A stretch of 64,000 nt of DNA from Ctenosaura bakeri (GCA_948474755.1 CAOLHI010002157.1:1-64000), one strand, 5' to 3'. Positions 1-14,179 are shown, counted from the first letter of the stretch. A program made the numbers and translations. Notes: generated by a model from the letters alone, not told the origin.

Positions 1-3000
1 ACCTTTCATCAGACCAAGAAGCAGCACGATGTACACAATAAATTAGTTAAAACTCAACACAATATCAATTCAAATAGTGGAAATGCTAGAGAACAGAGTT
101 TTATTTATTTTTAAAAAAATTACAACTATTTCTAGAACAACATTTAAGAATAAATGATTTCAATTTTATGAATAGTACTCAGATTCCAAAGGAAAACAAA
201 ACCTTACCTAGAGAACTGAACTGAAGATGATATCTTATTGGCAGACAAGATATTCCATTAAGTAAGAACATTATGGTTAATATAAGCCCACCTGGTCCAT
301 CCTCCACTCATTTTATAGACTCAGTGTCAAAAAGAAATTCCATAGGTTGGATCCAGCAGTGCTAAATTGCAAACATTCTAGGAATGGGGCTTGGATTTAA
401 CAAAATTGGGAAGAGATGGTGCAAAGTAGGAACTGAAAAAAATAATTCCCCTTTCTACTGGATCAATACCTCTTCCATAAATTAGATGCTATCACTCCTT
501 TTACATAGAAACAGATGAAAATTAACAATTTTATTGTTGTTTATTGAATATTCTTCATTTTATAGAAGGTAAGTATTCCACGCCTAAGAAAACCCTGTGA
601 AATTCATGGGGTCTCCATAAGTCGACAGGCAATTTGAAGACACATGTGCACGCGCACACACACACACACTCCATTTTTTAAAATTAATGATTAATGCATG
701 GATTTTTACTTTTTAAACCAGAGTCACCTTGGGGTAGCTTAAGTGCTAAAGAACTACTATTTCCTTTGTAGCATGGGATTAGTGTAACAATTAGTTCTCA
801 ACTTCCTCCTGCTACTACAGTGGGACTAATCTGGATAAAACAGCTTTTGAATCACATTCCCTGGCTTCTAACTATAATCTTGTCATACCTCTCTGATGAC
901 AGTATCCCTCAACTCTTGTGTCAGTGCCCAGGCAAGCAGCATAAAGCCAGCCACAGCACGAAAGGTCCTTGCTGTAGGCTGACTGGCTGAACAAGGTGTA
1001 CTAAAACTTCAGGGTTTGTGGAATTTTACGTGATGAATATAGAAGTAATATCGTCACAAGCTGCATTGATTATAGGTTGTATGCACATTTTAAAAAATAA
1101 ATTAGACTTATCATCCATAGTTCCCTTGTGGCATATAATAGTAATGTTATTTCTCTTAATACCATCTTCTGTGGTCTTAGGTCACCAAAAACCAACAGTG
1201 CCTTATGATACTTCTGGATTGACTAGGCTTTAGTGAATCTCGGTGGCGGAGAGTAATGCCAAATTTCAAAGATATTTGTAAGATTGCCTCTATCTCTGTT
1301 CTGTGTGTAAGTAGATCATAGGCTTAACGGACCATAAAACTTAAGGCTGTGATGAAATATCTCTTAAGGTTGTGGCGAAATATAGGGTGGTTTCAGTTTC
1401 TAAAAGAAACTGTTCCTGGACTATTGAGGGATTAAAGATTTGCAAATCATGTGACTTCATTTCCAGTGAAGGCATTGGCTGAAACCAAAAAGCACTTCAG
1501 CTTGGCTTCTCTAGGCATTTGGGGAGAATTTGTATACTGAGCAGCTGGTCATTTGTCATGTTTGAAGCCCTAAATATAAATGAAAGTTTCAAGGAAATGC
1601 TTTTGCTTGTGACATACCTTTTCCTGGATATTGCCATCCCAATTTCATCACCCTGGCAAAGCAGATCCTCTAAATGTATAAGGTTCCAGGTTCCACCCAT
1701 GACATCTTCAGGTAGGGCTGGAAAAGAACTCTGTCTGAAATTCATTAACTGTTCTCTATGTGCCTGTTGCCTGCCTGCCCTCCCAGTAGCAATCACATTA
1801 TATGTATCTTGCCCTTAACCATTATAGTTCTATTGAAAGTACACACCAAAAAATCCCTGGCTTATCCTTTAACTTTTCTCTGGTCATGCTGGTTAGCTAA
1901 CTGGTTAACATTTAACACTTGGTATATAATCTTGTTTTCTTGAAAGATACTGTAAATTAAATGAAAGCTGTACTGTGAAACAGGGCACCAAACAAACAAA
2001 AAAATAAACACCATCAAAGAGAGAGAGAGAGAGCGCTCATGAAGACAGACGGTTGTGTATTGATAAATCAGTTTTGCCTCATTCAAAACATAATGCATGA
2101 AGGATTGCAACCTACAGAGAGCCAAGTCTTTGCTCTCCTAGCCAGAATAAAGCACTGAATAAAATACGTCATTATGATTAATTGTGGGTAATGACTGTTT
2201 TATGAACCTCAGAAAGAGAAGCGTTTGTTTCCTGTGTCTTCCAGCTGCAGTCTCGTGTTTTTGTTTTAAAGCTGTAGCTGAACAAAGCCAAATAGATTAT
2301 GAACCACCCCTCCGATTTGTTCTCTGTTCTGCAGTAGCACAATCCCTATTAGGATGGCTGGATTGCTTTCTGCTAACACATATTTACATTCAGTAGCTTC
2401 TTTACATATGTAACAAGGAGAACTGAATTTGGAACAGCAAAACATTGAAACAGTTTGTGGTTGTGTTTTCTTGTAGACAAAGAAAGAGAAAAGAATATTT
2501 GTTTCTGTGAGATAAAACCCAAAGACTGGATCTCGACATCTTTCTGGGTGTCAGTTTTGACTGCTCTCTATGCTTGTCTTTGGTATTTTCATTTGCTTCA
2601 TGCCTTCTCACTCATTTACAGCATTTACTTTTATTTCTTTCACACTTGAACCTCATGATATTTCCCAACCGCCATGTAGTGAAGCCACACCCTATAACTA
2701 TAAAAGGGCAGGAAGGAACTTAGTGAGACATGGAGCTTGAAAGGTAACTTTAGAAAGCAATTGATTACATTTAAGGTTCCAATACTCCCAGCATTTAGTT
2801 GGTTACCATTGTAACAAAAATTTTAAAATACAACATTGTTAGTTTGAAAAGGCAATGTCTATTGTTTTATAGATTTTTAATTACACACACATTTTATGTG
2901 CACACTGGCCTGGAGTGCCAATGCACTCTCTTCCTATTCTCTTTGTCATTCCTTTAGGGCCTGCAACAGAGCTGCAGAAGACATAGCATGAGCCAGCACC

Positions 3001-5379
3001 TGAACTATTTGACCCTCTTCTCCCACCATTTAGTGACATGGCACCCTATAACTAAAAAAATACTTATAAGCTACAGCCCCTCTGTGAAAGGAACAGAGTA
3101 ATCTCTTTTTATGTTATAATGATAATTAGCTATGTTGTATTACTTGAGAAGAAAATCAATTAAAAGTTAACTCTTTTGTTTATAACTATGTATCTCCAAG
3201 CTTTGTTGAGAGGGAATCAGAACTGTAATATAAATTGAATGGGAAGGGAATTGTATGTATTAATTCCTCAGGAACAGTCATATCTTTCTGTGAGTTTTTT
3301 TTTTAAGTTAACACAATGACTGTTCTTTCCCCCATAGTTTAAGCATACATTCTTGGATATATCTTGGATATCTGCAAGTACTTCAGATCCTTAGAACAAC
3401 CTGACAGGTGGTTTTATCCTAAGAACAACTTTGTGAGGAATAATAGGATGAAAGAATGACTGGCCAAAAGCTTTTCTGTCCCAGTGTAACGCTGTAAGCT
3501 CTAGAGCACATAGCCTCTTGTACACCAGTGACATCTCTCCGTCCCCACCTTACTGAAACCTGAAATGTCACCGATGACCATGAAAGCCTTCCAAGTTCAG
3601 TGCCTTTTTTCCTCACAGAGCAAGCTATTTCTGGTCCTTTTGGATTGAATCCAAACCTCATCACTTTGTTCTGAATTGAGTGACAGTGAGTGAGAAAGAG
3701 AGAGAAACTGAATATCTAAAATGCAATAGACTGATGATGTTGATGAGAATGTCAGCGATGATGTTTATCATGCCTCAGTGTTCATGGGCCTTTACAGAGT
3801 AGAAGGGGATAGATCTCTGCCTCACGGCACTTGCAATCTAAAATTCAACAGAAGGAAAACAATAGAAGAAGAAGGGGAAGGAAAGGGAGGCAGGAGGAAG
3901 TAAAGAAGCAACATGCAATTCTTTCAGAGACTCGTTGGGAAGAAATTCTCCCTTTATCATATGTGGCAAGGAAAAGCCTCTCACGTAATGGTACCATGGC
4001 TATGGCTTGAAGTGTTTTATGTAATTCCCAAGTGGCCTTTTAGTACAGATTCTGTCATATGGCTTTTAGCTGCCACTGACTGTAAGTATACTGGATGACC
4101 CCCAAATTTCTGAACTTTCCACAGATTAATTGTGCTTTCCACAATAGATACAACCATTCCTTTTAATGCTTTATTTGTGAGATTTTGATCTGCGATTCTT
4201 ATCTTTGACTCTGTAAGCAGCATCCATCACTTCAGGAAGCAATATTTATTAAGAGGAATTCATGGCTTGACTAGATTGATCTTGGGTGCCCAATATACAT
4301 TCCTTTTCTGTTTTAATGAATGGGTCCTGGCAAGCTGGTGTAATGCTAAAGTAACTGAACTGAGTTGGTACGGTCCAGCCAGTTAGTTTTGACCACAAGA
4401 CCAGTACCTTAACGTGGGAGGAAGTGGGGCATGGGAGGATGTGGGTTTTATGGAGGCACGCACATGATTTAGCCATGCCTCTGTTTGCATGGCTGAACCA
4501 TTTAAACATTTTCTGAGATGTATGGAAGCCATGAATAAGAAGCAGCTGTTTAAGATAACTAAGGGGCCCTATACTCCATCAACAGTAGAGCTTTCTTAAC
4601 CTCAGTACCTGTTTTCAATTCAAGGATCCATCTCTGAAACTTTGTGAAATAGTAATAATTATAACAGTTTTGACTGTGTCCAAAGTGCACCCACACTCTG
4701 ACTGTGTGCCAACAGCACTGAATAGCCAGAAGCAGCCCACACACACTTTGGAACAGCAAAACAGCAAATTTCTGGGTTGGTCATATGTATCAAGGTACCT
4801 ATGCAAGTCTGAGGTTTTGTGGACATCTTTTCAACAAAAATAATAGCTGCCATTTTGTCACAGCTGCCACGTGATTCCGAAGTTCACAGGCTGGTGAGGA
4901 ACCAGTCTATCCGTATGAATGAGATATTCCCACTGTCTGTACCTGCCAGTATTTGAAAAATCAGGCAAGCTCTTTCATCAGCTAAGGGCTATTTTAAATG
5001 TTCTAGAAAGCCGCGTGGAGGAACTACTCTTCATGACATCTTCTCCATGCAAAGAGCTGTTGTGTGTTAGAATTTGCCACTGACCATATAAACTGCCTTT
5101 CCACTACATAGTTTAGGTTATTGCTGATTGGTGATGACACAGAAATATATCATACGACTTTGTCCAGTCTCTGTGGCATGGTGGTACACACAGAATGGGT
5201 CTTCACATAAAATACCCTTCACAAGCAGCAACATCCTGTGAAGTAATCCCTTCATCCCTGACCATATTCATTTATATAAATAAAACCCTCTAAAGTATTT
5301 AGATACTGATGTTTAATCCGGTGATACTCCTAAAGATAGGTGGGTGGGTGGGGAGGACTGGGTATGTTTTTAATGCCTT
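1..5379. other. AT-rich stretch with no recognisable gene
   Basis: No coding exon, RNA gene or clear mobile element is visible here. Short open frames (60-99 codons) occur on both strands but lack splice context or recognisable protein motifs. Small features are a CA run at 654-669, a GA run near 2020-2034 and a TATA-like string CTATAAAAGG at 2698-2707. The stretch 3780-3900 ends in a purine-rich tract and vaguely resembles an old LINE tail, but I cannot place it. Confidence 0.6.
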
Positions 5380-5384
5380 TTAAT

Positions 5385-5448
5385 GTATTTAATGTATTTC
5401 ATGTTGTTCACTGCCTTGATCCATGTGGAGAGGCGGGATAGAAATAAA

Positions 5449-5524
<76 letters not shown>

Positions 5525-5525
5525 A
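5385..5525 (+). repeat. L2/CR1-like LINE 3' tail followed by (ATT)n and (GTT)n
   Basis: The words CACTGCCTTGATCC and GGCGGGATAGAAATAAAT are the usual 3'-terminal sequence of reptile L2/CR1-type LINEs. They run directly into an ATT array (about 5450-5484) and then a GTT array (about 5485-5524). Only the extreme 3' end is present, as expected for 5'-truncated retroposition. No reverse transcriptase sequence can be read upstream. Confidence 0.65.
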
Positions 5526-7912
5526 AAGCCCAATGAGGGAAAGCCACTATATTTTAAGGTACAGTAAGTGAAAATTTTCATTTGGTTGCCTTATGTTCCC
5601 AAATTCTAACATTTTATATGCAAAACTGTGAATGTTCTGTTATTGAATCCAAAGAAAAATAGAACTGTTGCTGCTATGGCCTCTGTCTTGGACAAAAAGT
5701 CAGTTCTTACCAAGTATATTGTGATACTATGTGGTTAGCGAACAATGTCCTATAAGAGCTTCATGAAAGAACTTAATCAGCAACAGACCTAAGTAATAAC
5801 AGGCCTATAAGGGTATTAGATTCAAACTACTACTACTATTACTACTACTACTACGAATAATTGCAGTGCTATCGTGCATAGTATCTTACATATTAATAAG
5901 CAGGAACAGATTGTTGCATTAAAAGACAACCGCTTACAGTTAGGAAGAGACAACAGGAGGAGAAACAGTATACAAGAAAGAATACTTCAAATACCTCTTC
6001 TGTATAAGTAGCAGAATAAGGTGGTAACTGGAGATTTTGTGAAAGGGTACAATGGACTATAGAGCTTGGATTTCATGTAGGTTATAGGTCTTTTAACCCC
6101 CATAATTATATTTATAACTACATTTAGGATGACGACAAACCTTTCTGAAAGCAGCACAAAGAGAAGAGACACAGCGAGAGATCTCTCAGGACACTCTTGC
6201 CTGATTATTTAGAGGAAACTTTTTTCTTCTGTGTGGAAGCATTAAAAATGTGACCCACATAACCCCTATCTTCAGCTTCAAATGGTACCATAAAGTCCAT
6301 GTAAGTAACTCAAGAGTTTACCATCTCATTCTTCTTAATGTGTGGACTAGGATTTAGTTCCCACTGGCATTCCAACAATAACACAACAACAACAACACAA
6401 CCAAAACAATGCCCCCCATATTACAAGGTTAGAAGAAGGGAAATGTATTGGTCTTTTAATGTGGTGGTCAAAAGAGAAAGAATTAGCAACTGTGTTACCT
6501 TAAAACAAAGATCTACCTTTGACCAATTCTTGTGTCTGGACCTGACACCCCATGCCATTTTTATCTTTTCAATCTGATCTTGTCACTTACAGATTGATCA
6601 CAAATCAGTCCATGTGCAGAATTATGATCATGGAAATTTTCTAGAGCTAAACACCACACAAAGGGATTCCAAATGAACAAAAATTTCCCGGAGATTTTCT
6701 TGACAAAATTCCAAGAATTTTCTTTTTCAGTTCCTTCAAACCCTATCCCCAGCCACAAAAGAAGCTAGTGCGGAATATAGTCACTGTTTTCTCAACATTT
6801 TTGATAGATGAGAGGTGTCTTCCCCAGTCTGTTGCCACAATCTCCAGGGATGATGGTAGGTATGGGGCATTATAAAGAAAATAAAATGGTGACCAAGTTG
6901 CCAGCACACACACACACACATGCATCTTGTGGGGGAGTAAAAGAAGTAATGGTGCTTTAGATGGGCAGCCATTACCTGCAATTAAATGACAATAATCTTT
7001 TTTTCCCCTTTTCTCTTCTTTGGAGAGAATATTTTCCAGAATTATAACTTTAGTTTCTCTGTCTACAAACAGAGTAGTTTTAACTCAGAAAAAGAAGCTA
7101 ACTATAGGACTGGAAAAGAGAATGTGTAAGTTGACCTTACCTCTGCCAAACAGTGGTCTTTTTGTTTCCACCTCAGTCACAAAAACATTGCTTCTCATGG
7201 AAATATAAGACGCTGTCGTACTTCGCTGTGCCAGAAGGTGGTGCAAACTCACTGTGCATTTCACAAGTGGAAAGGCTTTCAGTTTTCCAAGAGCTTCTCT
7301 GGGCAGATCTGAAAGGTGAGGTGGGGTGGAGAGATGGCAGGGGAGGTTTTGACATCAAACATGCGAAGTTTTAACTTTGATGGTTTTCATAACTTGACAA
7401 AACAGAGCAGATTTCTTGAGAACAAACAGTGAAGGATAAGATAGCTAAATGGAGTGGAAATGTCAAAATTTTAATGATGTTGCTTTAATGCAAGAAAAGA
7501 ACTCTAAAGGGTAATCACAAACATGGTATTATCTTATTATGTTTTGAGGGCAGGGGGCCGGGTATTTTTACCACTGGAGGGATCTAGTTGTAGTTGGATT
7601 TAGTTAGCTTTTACTAGCTTTCTGCTATCTCTCAATAATTTTGCTTTATTCAATAAAAATATATGGAAGCAGCAACTTTGAAAAACATAATATAGTGAAA
7701 CTTTTGTTAGCTACATGTCTTAAGAAACAGAAGTGACACACAATGCAGATGTGACAAGAGTCAGAATAAACACAAATGTATGGGAGAAATAGGATATAAT
7801 AAATTGAACCAAATATTGACAGTGGAATCATTTTAATTGTATTATTTCCTGTGAATTATTTGAAATAAAATGCACTTATTTCAAAAATTTGTACAATGAT
7901 ATCTCTATATTC

Positions 7913-7991
7913 CTATATATATATATATATATACATATATATACACAGACACATACATACAATGGACTATATATATACACACACACACACA
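7913..7991. repeat. Compound AT/CA microsatellite
   Basis: Alternating TA runs, an interrupted ACAT section and a terminal CA run of about 16 bases. Confidence 0.9.
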
Positions 7992-9891
7992 GTAGATATA
8001 ACTAATGCTAAAGAGAACAAATAATCCATTTTAAACAGGAGAAACGTTTCTCAACCAAACGCTTTTCCAAATGCATTTCCTGTGTTTGTTTGTTGTTTAA
8101 AATTAATATGAATTAACACTTCCATTTCTACCAGGATTTAGTATTGAAGTTTGTGAGATAAAATCATTTCAACAAAGTTTTTTGTTCTCTTGTGAACTTT
8201 GTTAGGTCTACAAAGAACCACTTTTATTTTTAATGTGTTCTTTTTTGTGATGAGAACAATATCTTTGGAGTGCAGTGTTCAGTGTTTGCCAACAATGCAT
8301 TGATTGTTAAAGTTTATACACAGAAAAAAAGAGGAATGAAATGTAAATAAAATTAGTACTTTAAATGTATGGCTTAAGTCTAATAATGTTGCATGTTCTA
8401 TGTCTTTCACCATTAAGGAAAAAAAATCTACTTTAATAATTTATCAGAGATTTAATAATAAACATATTTTTAAAAAAATCTTGTTTCATCCAGACTTTTC
8501 TTGCTTGCTTGCTCTGCCCTGTGCTGCTCATACATTTGTTGAATAACTTTATAAAATGTTTTGCCTTGTGCTGTAAAACCATTGAAACAGAATTTGAGTA
8601 AGATACTTAGTTCTGAAGGTTAAAAAAATCATTATGTTATATTAATTTTTCAAACAACAATGTGGATAAGATCCATAACAGCTTTTTAACATGTACCATG
8701 GTGAGAACCACTAGATACATTCCTTTAAATATAGTTACATTTTATACATAGATAAGCAGATAGATGGACAGACAGACAGTATGTTTTTTATTTTATTTGG
8801 GAGTGTAGGAGGATAGAAAAACATTAGGTTAAGCATAATAACCTTAAAAGTTATCAAAACAATTTTAAGGAACAGTTCTTTAACATTTCTGAAATTTACA
8901 TGGTCTCTACATAGTTTGGATATTTGCTTGAGGGATACAGGTTTTTAAAAATTAGTTAATAATGTGTTACTGCATAATTCTAGAATATATCTTTCCCATT
9001 GTTTTGACTTTCCACTGGGAACGATATGAAGAGCTGCAAATGTGGTATATGGTCTAAGCCAAAGCAATAATAAAAAATGTGTTTCTTATTCCATTTGGTC
9101 AGTTTTCAGAAAGGCTATAACTTAAGTCTATAGGAATCCATCTTAATTCCTCTGAAATCAACTGCTGGTCTTACTAAGTTTCAGTAAATGATGTTAGAAT
9201 ACCAATTGTTTTTTTTCTTACCATATGAGACTGACATTTAGATGTCTTTCCTCATTACACAACGATTTTTTATTTGCTACAGTAACTTTTTACTGCACAC
9301 TCAGAATATTCTGCACGTCAACAACCTGAAATATTCGATTCTGCATGAATATTTGATCAAACGTTTTTGAAACCCTGTCCTGGAAAGTAAGTAAATGAGT
9401 GCATATGAAATTCAATTTGAAAATTTCTTTTTAAAAGGAGCTAGACATTTCCATCCTCCTATGCAACGCAAAATATACATTAAAATAAAAATAAGGTGCA
9501 CAGTGTCACGTTCCTTATAACCCAATGTAAAAAGCAGCTGTCTTCCAGAATGTGGAATCTTTCATCAAGTTGAAACAATATTTACAATAACCCCAACCAA
9601 AACGTGTTTCTTCTTTTGAGCTCAGCAATCAGATATCCTAAAACCAGTTTCATTATTTTGATTTAGGTAGGATCTGTAAAAAGGTGCAGTTTGTTTGTTT
9701 GCTTCTTTGTTTTTTAAAATGCAACATTTAACCATTCTGGATTGTACAAAATCAAGGCAGGCAAAATGCCAAAAACTAACTCCATTTATTTATTTTTATT
9801 TACTCGCAGTCTGCATTTCCAAATCCTTGTTCAGAGACTGCAAAGTTTCTTAGACTGTTTCCTTCAATACCAGCAGAGTTCAGATGTCGCA

Positions 9892-9915
9892 TGCACACAC
9901 ACACACACACACACA
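9892..9915. repeat. (CA)n microsatellite
   Basis: Uninterrupted CA repeat of about 12 units. Confidence 0.95.
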
Positions 9916-11894
9916 GTAGATAAAAGCCAACAAACTACATTTTGTACTTCTCATAGCCACCACTGCTAGAAATCTGTCATTGCTACCAAGAAAAACAAAA
10001 GCAAATCTGAAACAGAAAGGCTATTATTTATAGCCATCAAGATACAGTATGGCACCATATGGTGGGATTTATCAAATTCCTTCCTTTCTCATGCAGGGCA
10101 AAGAGGATCGCATACAATTCCCTTCTTGGCTAGCCTCTCATTCATTTCTACTGGGGCCCAAAACCTGCTCATCTTACCCAAAGACCAGTGCTCCTAACTT
10201 CTAGCAGGACTCCTTGTATATGAGGCAAAATAGATTTTTAGCCCTAAGATCCTTCCCCCCACTCTTGCTTGGTCGTATACCCGTCAGCACCTTTGCATGC
10301 TGAACAATTCCAAATAAATGCTAATAATCTCTTTAGGGCTTGGTTCTTCTCCCTCCAACCCCCCCCCCCGTTGCTGCCAAAACATTACTCAAGTCTAGTC
10401 TTTGGAAGCTTTGTGCTTAGATGCTGACATTTACCGGGTGTAAGGTTCTGTAAGGTTAAGAAGCATCAAACCTATAATAAGAGCCTCACTTCCTCTTCAT
10501 TTTGTTCCCCTTTGTGTTACATACTAGGGCAAGGAAGGTCTGCCAATCACTATCACTTCTTTTTCTTGTTCTGCAAAGACTAGGTAGTCACAGCAACAGT
10601 GCCGTGACAGGCTGGTATCCATTTAGAACTCCAGGGGGGTCCTAATAGGATTGAGGCAAAGATCAAGTGAATAGTTTCCTGTATGAGATTTGTAATAACT
10701 CTGAACTGCTTGCATATACATGGCTATATACAGTGTTATGAGGTGGCGTTTAACCAGAGAAAAGGTCTGCTTTGTAGCACACATGAGGCCATATTTTAGA
10801 AAAGGATGCCTCTCCGCCTCCCTTTAGAAAAGAAAGGGGGGAACAGGGGGAGGGTTACCAAACATCCAACCACGATAAATTAAACTCATTTCCGTCTCAG
10901 GAGCCCCAAAAGCCATACAAAATGTGAATGTGTCATTTCCTTTCATTAATTCATTTGACCAGATCAAAGTAAATACACTGTTTATGGAGAACAAAGGAGC
11001 CCCCTCTTTGGTATTCTGCTGCACATGCTATCAGATTCAGAAGTTTACTCATCTTTTCTTAAATCTGGCAGCAGCAGCAAGCGGCACACATACTGCCTAG
11101 AGATCATAGCCAAGTAACTCATGCAAAGCAACCTGATAATTTCAACACAAAGCAATTTTTTAACATAATAAAGGAGAAGGGGGGGACGGGTGTGTTATGA
11201 ATTTTTAGAATCAAGGGAGAGAGAGCTTTTTTGTTTGTTTGTTTCAAATATCGAAGTTCAGAGTGTGGTTAGTTTTGGCAAATTTCTGATGTTCATAAAG
11301 CAGAGCTCATTAAGAAGGAGGAGGAGGAGGAGGGAAAATCAGTAAAGAAGACACAGTCAAAATGAACTCATTAGGCTCCATCACTGTTATTTTTTGTTGT
11401 TGTTATTATTATCAACAACAAACTGAAACTCATCATTATCATGGGCATTAAATTTCATGTAAGGTTTCTGGAATCCTTTAATGACTCTTTCTTATGCAGA
11501 CTAAGATGTTCCTTAGCCTTAACCCATAAACTTCAGGGATGAAATGTGCTGAAGTATATTTGGGATGGCTTCAGAAGGGGCTGCAGGACTTTCTGATTTG
11601 GAGAGGTATTAAGGATTTTAATACGATTGTCTATATGATGGCTCTTAAACTTTTGTGCCAGACATTGTCTTAATTGCATTTTGTTTTACTCTTATACTCT
11701 AAGCCTGGGGCCCCAGGTACTATAACTAAATAAAGGCATTTGAAAGTTAAATGCAGCAGAGCCGAGTATTTGATCAGTGGTAGTTTGGGTTGTTTCACTT
11801 GTTCACAATATCTTTAAATTATAAATCATCAATCTTTGATTATGACAGTGATTTTAAACACAGCTGTATGTCATGTTTAGTGTAGAATGAAGTG

Positions 11895-11990
11895 GATGAT
11901 GATGATGAATAATCATCCCACCTTTCCCTCAGTTTGGGACTCAAAGTGGCTTACAACTGTTAAAAAAAAACACAGTTAAAAAAATGAATA
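11895..11990 (-). repeat. L2-like LINE 3' tail, antisense
   Basis: CCCACCTTTCCCTCAGTTTG and ACTCAAAGTGGCTTACAA are the reverse complement of the LINE tail ending in a GGGATATAAAT-type sequence. The element therefore lies on the - strand. Only the last ~90 bases are recognisable, next to an A-rich stretch. Confidence 0.5.
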
Positions 11991-12824
11991 TATTAAAGAA
12001 CAAGCAAGCAAGAGTTTAGGCACATCTAACAGCAGAACTGGCCTTCGCAATCCATGTTTCATTCATTTAGTTATTTTAATTGAAATTTGTAGCTCACCCC
12101 ATTCCAAAGTATGTGACTATGTTGTGGGGAGGGAGGTAATCTAGGAAAAATACTCCAAACAACAGCCTGCTGCTCCAATGACATAGTGCCAGTTAGCAAA
12201 GCCAGGCTTAATATAAGATTTCTTCCAAAGGAAACACAGATTTTGCCATATCTTCAGGGGAAAACTAGAATCACACAGTAAAAATCAGTAGCTTCTCTGC
12301 ACACAGTGATCTTTCTGGCACAAGAATGTCATGGACCAGAATAAAGTATTGTCTGGCTTTAGGAATGTCATGGTTAATGATCTCTTTGGTCTTTTTGTTG
12401 TTGTTTTGTGGATGAACTCAGGAATCGTATTCTTTGGAGGCTCAAATCTGAATAAACCTTTTATTTATTATGAACTAAATCCAAATACTACCCAGCTAGA
12501 GTAGACCCACTGAATTAACTGCTGAACAGCAAGTTATCATTTATGTAAATTCCATAATTCACAACAATAAAGATTTAGCACCATGAATGTTAACTTAATA
12601 ACACTACGAATTTCAGCTTCCCATACAAAGCAAGAAATTATCAGGAGAACAGGAAAAGCTACCAGTGTCTTGTTCTGAGAAATTAGACCAGTGAAACTTT
12701 AGAAGTAAGACCATAATTAATGGAAAAACAAAATGTTGCAGTGAAAGCATGGGCAAAGGAGCACCATTCATCTCTCATTATCAGATCTTCCACATTGATT
12801 CCTAGTATTGTTGTGTAATGATCA

Positions 12825-13005
12825 ATGTATTGGTCTGGGACCTGAGCTGTCCAAGTTCAAGGCCCAGGGTCAATAGAACTCACAGGCTGATCGTAGACCA
12901 GTCTCTCTCAGAATTGTAATGAGGATACACTGGGGAAGAGGAAAGCTATGTACATAGACCTGTGTTCACAAGAGAAAAGGTGGAATAAAAATTTAAAAAA
13001 TAAAA
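12825..13005 (+). repeat. MIR-like tRNA SINE with LINE-type tail
   Basis: The order is degenerate tRNA-like head (TATTGGTCTGGGACCTGAG), degenerate B-box region (AAGTTCAAGGCCC), body with CAGTCTCTCTCAGAATTG and GTAATGAGGATACACTGGGG, and a tail AAAGGTGGAATAAAAATTTA. This matches the architecture of squamate MIR-related SINEs that borrow an L2-like 3' end. It is clearly mutated and probably old. Confidence 0.6.
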
Positions 13006-13261
13006 ATGAACACTGAAAGCAAGTTGCCATGTTAGTCACACTACAAAACTGAGATGGCAAAATAAGTGGTTAATATATGTGAATAGTCCCCATTTTTCTA
13101 CACTAGTTGCCCATGGACTGCATTGGTTGGGCCAGCACATGTGCGGCTATCAAAAAGACATGCAACAGGTAGTAAGCAACAGAGACTTGTGGTTGTAGAG
13201 GAGTCTTGTCTGGTTTCAGCAGGGTTTGGGTGATCAAAGATACTTCAGTAGAGATGGTACT

Positions 13262-13395
13262 TTCCAGAGAGTTGCCATGTTAGTCTGCACTACGCAGCAG
13301 TGAAAAGATAACAGAGTCTTTTGGCACTTTAAAGATTTAAGATTTTTTGTAGCATAAGCTTTCATAGACTACAGTCCACTGCATCAGATGTGTTA
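13262..13395 (+). repeat. Unclassified dispersed repeat with AAGCTTTCATAGACTACAG motif
   Basis: GTTGCCATGTTAGTCTGCAC, then GAGTCTTTTGGCACTTTAAAG, then GCATAAGCTTTCATAGACTA form the recognisable order of an interspersed repeat that I recall from reptile and turtle genomes without being sure of its class. A reverse-complement relative of the last part lies at 63395-63478. A weaker copy of the first part begins at about 13020. Confidence 0.45.
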
Positions 13396-13619
13396 TTATC
13401 TTTAGTTGGTTGGTGAGGCAGAATTGATGATAACACAGTTGTCCTCATAGTCTAAGTGATTGGTATGATGGGCGGAGGTGGGATAAGATTTACAGCAAAG
13501 TTCAATTACCTGTTATTGGATTTAGTACTTTTAAAAATGCTATTTTAACACCACAACAATGTTTTTGACATTGACAACAATGTTTTAGCAGCACTGGGTT
13601 TATTGAAAACATGTTTTGG

Positions 13620-13781
13620 TTGTGTGGCTTCAAGTCATTTCCATCGTATGGCGACCCTAAGGCAACCCTATCATGACAGTGTGTGATCACCTAATGGGTT
13701 TCCATGGCTAAGAAGGAAATCAAACTCTGGTCTTCAGAGTCATAGCCCAGTGCTTAGACCACTATATCACATTGGCTCCCT
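13620..13781 (-). repeat. Squamate tRNA-SINE with (ACA)n-type tail, internally deleted
   Basis: Read on the - strand, the tRNA-like head has GGGAGCCAATGTGATATAGT and a degenerate B box near GTTTGATTTCC. After it the body jumps to the 3' end (TAGGGTCGCCATACGATGG, TGACTTGAAGCCACACA). The middle part with the CTTGGGCAAGTCAC core, present in the copy at 45767, is missing, so this copy has an internal deletion of about 60-80 bases. Confidence 0.75.
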
Positions 13782-13958
13782 TATTGAAAATGTACCTTAT
13801 AATAATCTCTGGTTGTTGTTGTTATACTGTTACTACTATTATTGTAATCATAATCATAATAAACAATAATCAGAGATGTACAAGTTCACAGAAGATAACT
13901 GCATGTGACCTGAAAGATGAGGAAGAAGTGAAATAGTAACTCTGATTCTTATCTCTAG

Positions 13959-14179
13959 GGGCCCTTTCCCGCTACAGAATTATAACACTATGATTCCACT
14001 TTAACTGCCATTGTTCCATCCTATGGAATCCTGGGATTGGCAGATTAGGGGGAGGTCTTTAGCCAGAGAACTCCTCTGGTGTCTCTGAACAAACTATAGA
14101 TCCCAGGATTCCTTAGGATGTGCCCATGACAGTTAAAGTGGAATCGCAGAACTATTAACTATGTAGTATAAAAGGGCCC
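13959..14179. mobile_element. Family A' palindromic MITE (A1), 3-bp TSD TAG
   Basis: The element starts GGGCCCTTTCCCGCTACAG and ends with its approximate reverse complement AAAAGGGCCC. The arms carry ATTCCACTTTAACTGCCAT and its complement. The flanks repeat TAG (13956-13958 and 14180-14182). The arms differ from the main A family (TTAACTGCCAT instead of TTCAACATCCTAT), so I treat it as a sister subfamily. There is no coding capacity. Confidence 0.8.

Larger units (their letters stand above)
5526..11894. other. Repeat-poor, AT-rich gene-free stretch
   Basis: I see no exon and no recognisable mobile element over more than 6 kb. There are microsatellites: an imperfect ACT run at 5828-5855, CA at 6904-6920, a compound AT/CA array at 7913-7991, CA at 9892-9915 and GGA at 11314-11333. 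A C10 homopolymer lies near 10361. The lack of MITEs, which are common later in the window, makes this stretch a reasonable place to look for conserved non-coding sequence, but nothing here demonstrates function. Confidence 0.55.

Noticed and set aside
2698..2707. TATA-like CTATAAAAGG
   Set aside because: No CpG-rich promoter context, initiator or downstream exon; such a string is expected by chance in AT-rich DNA.
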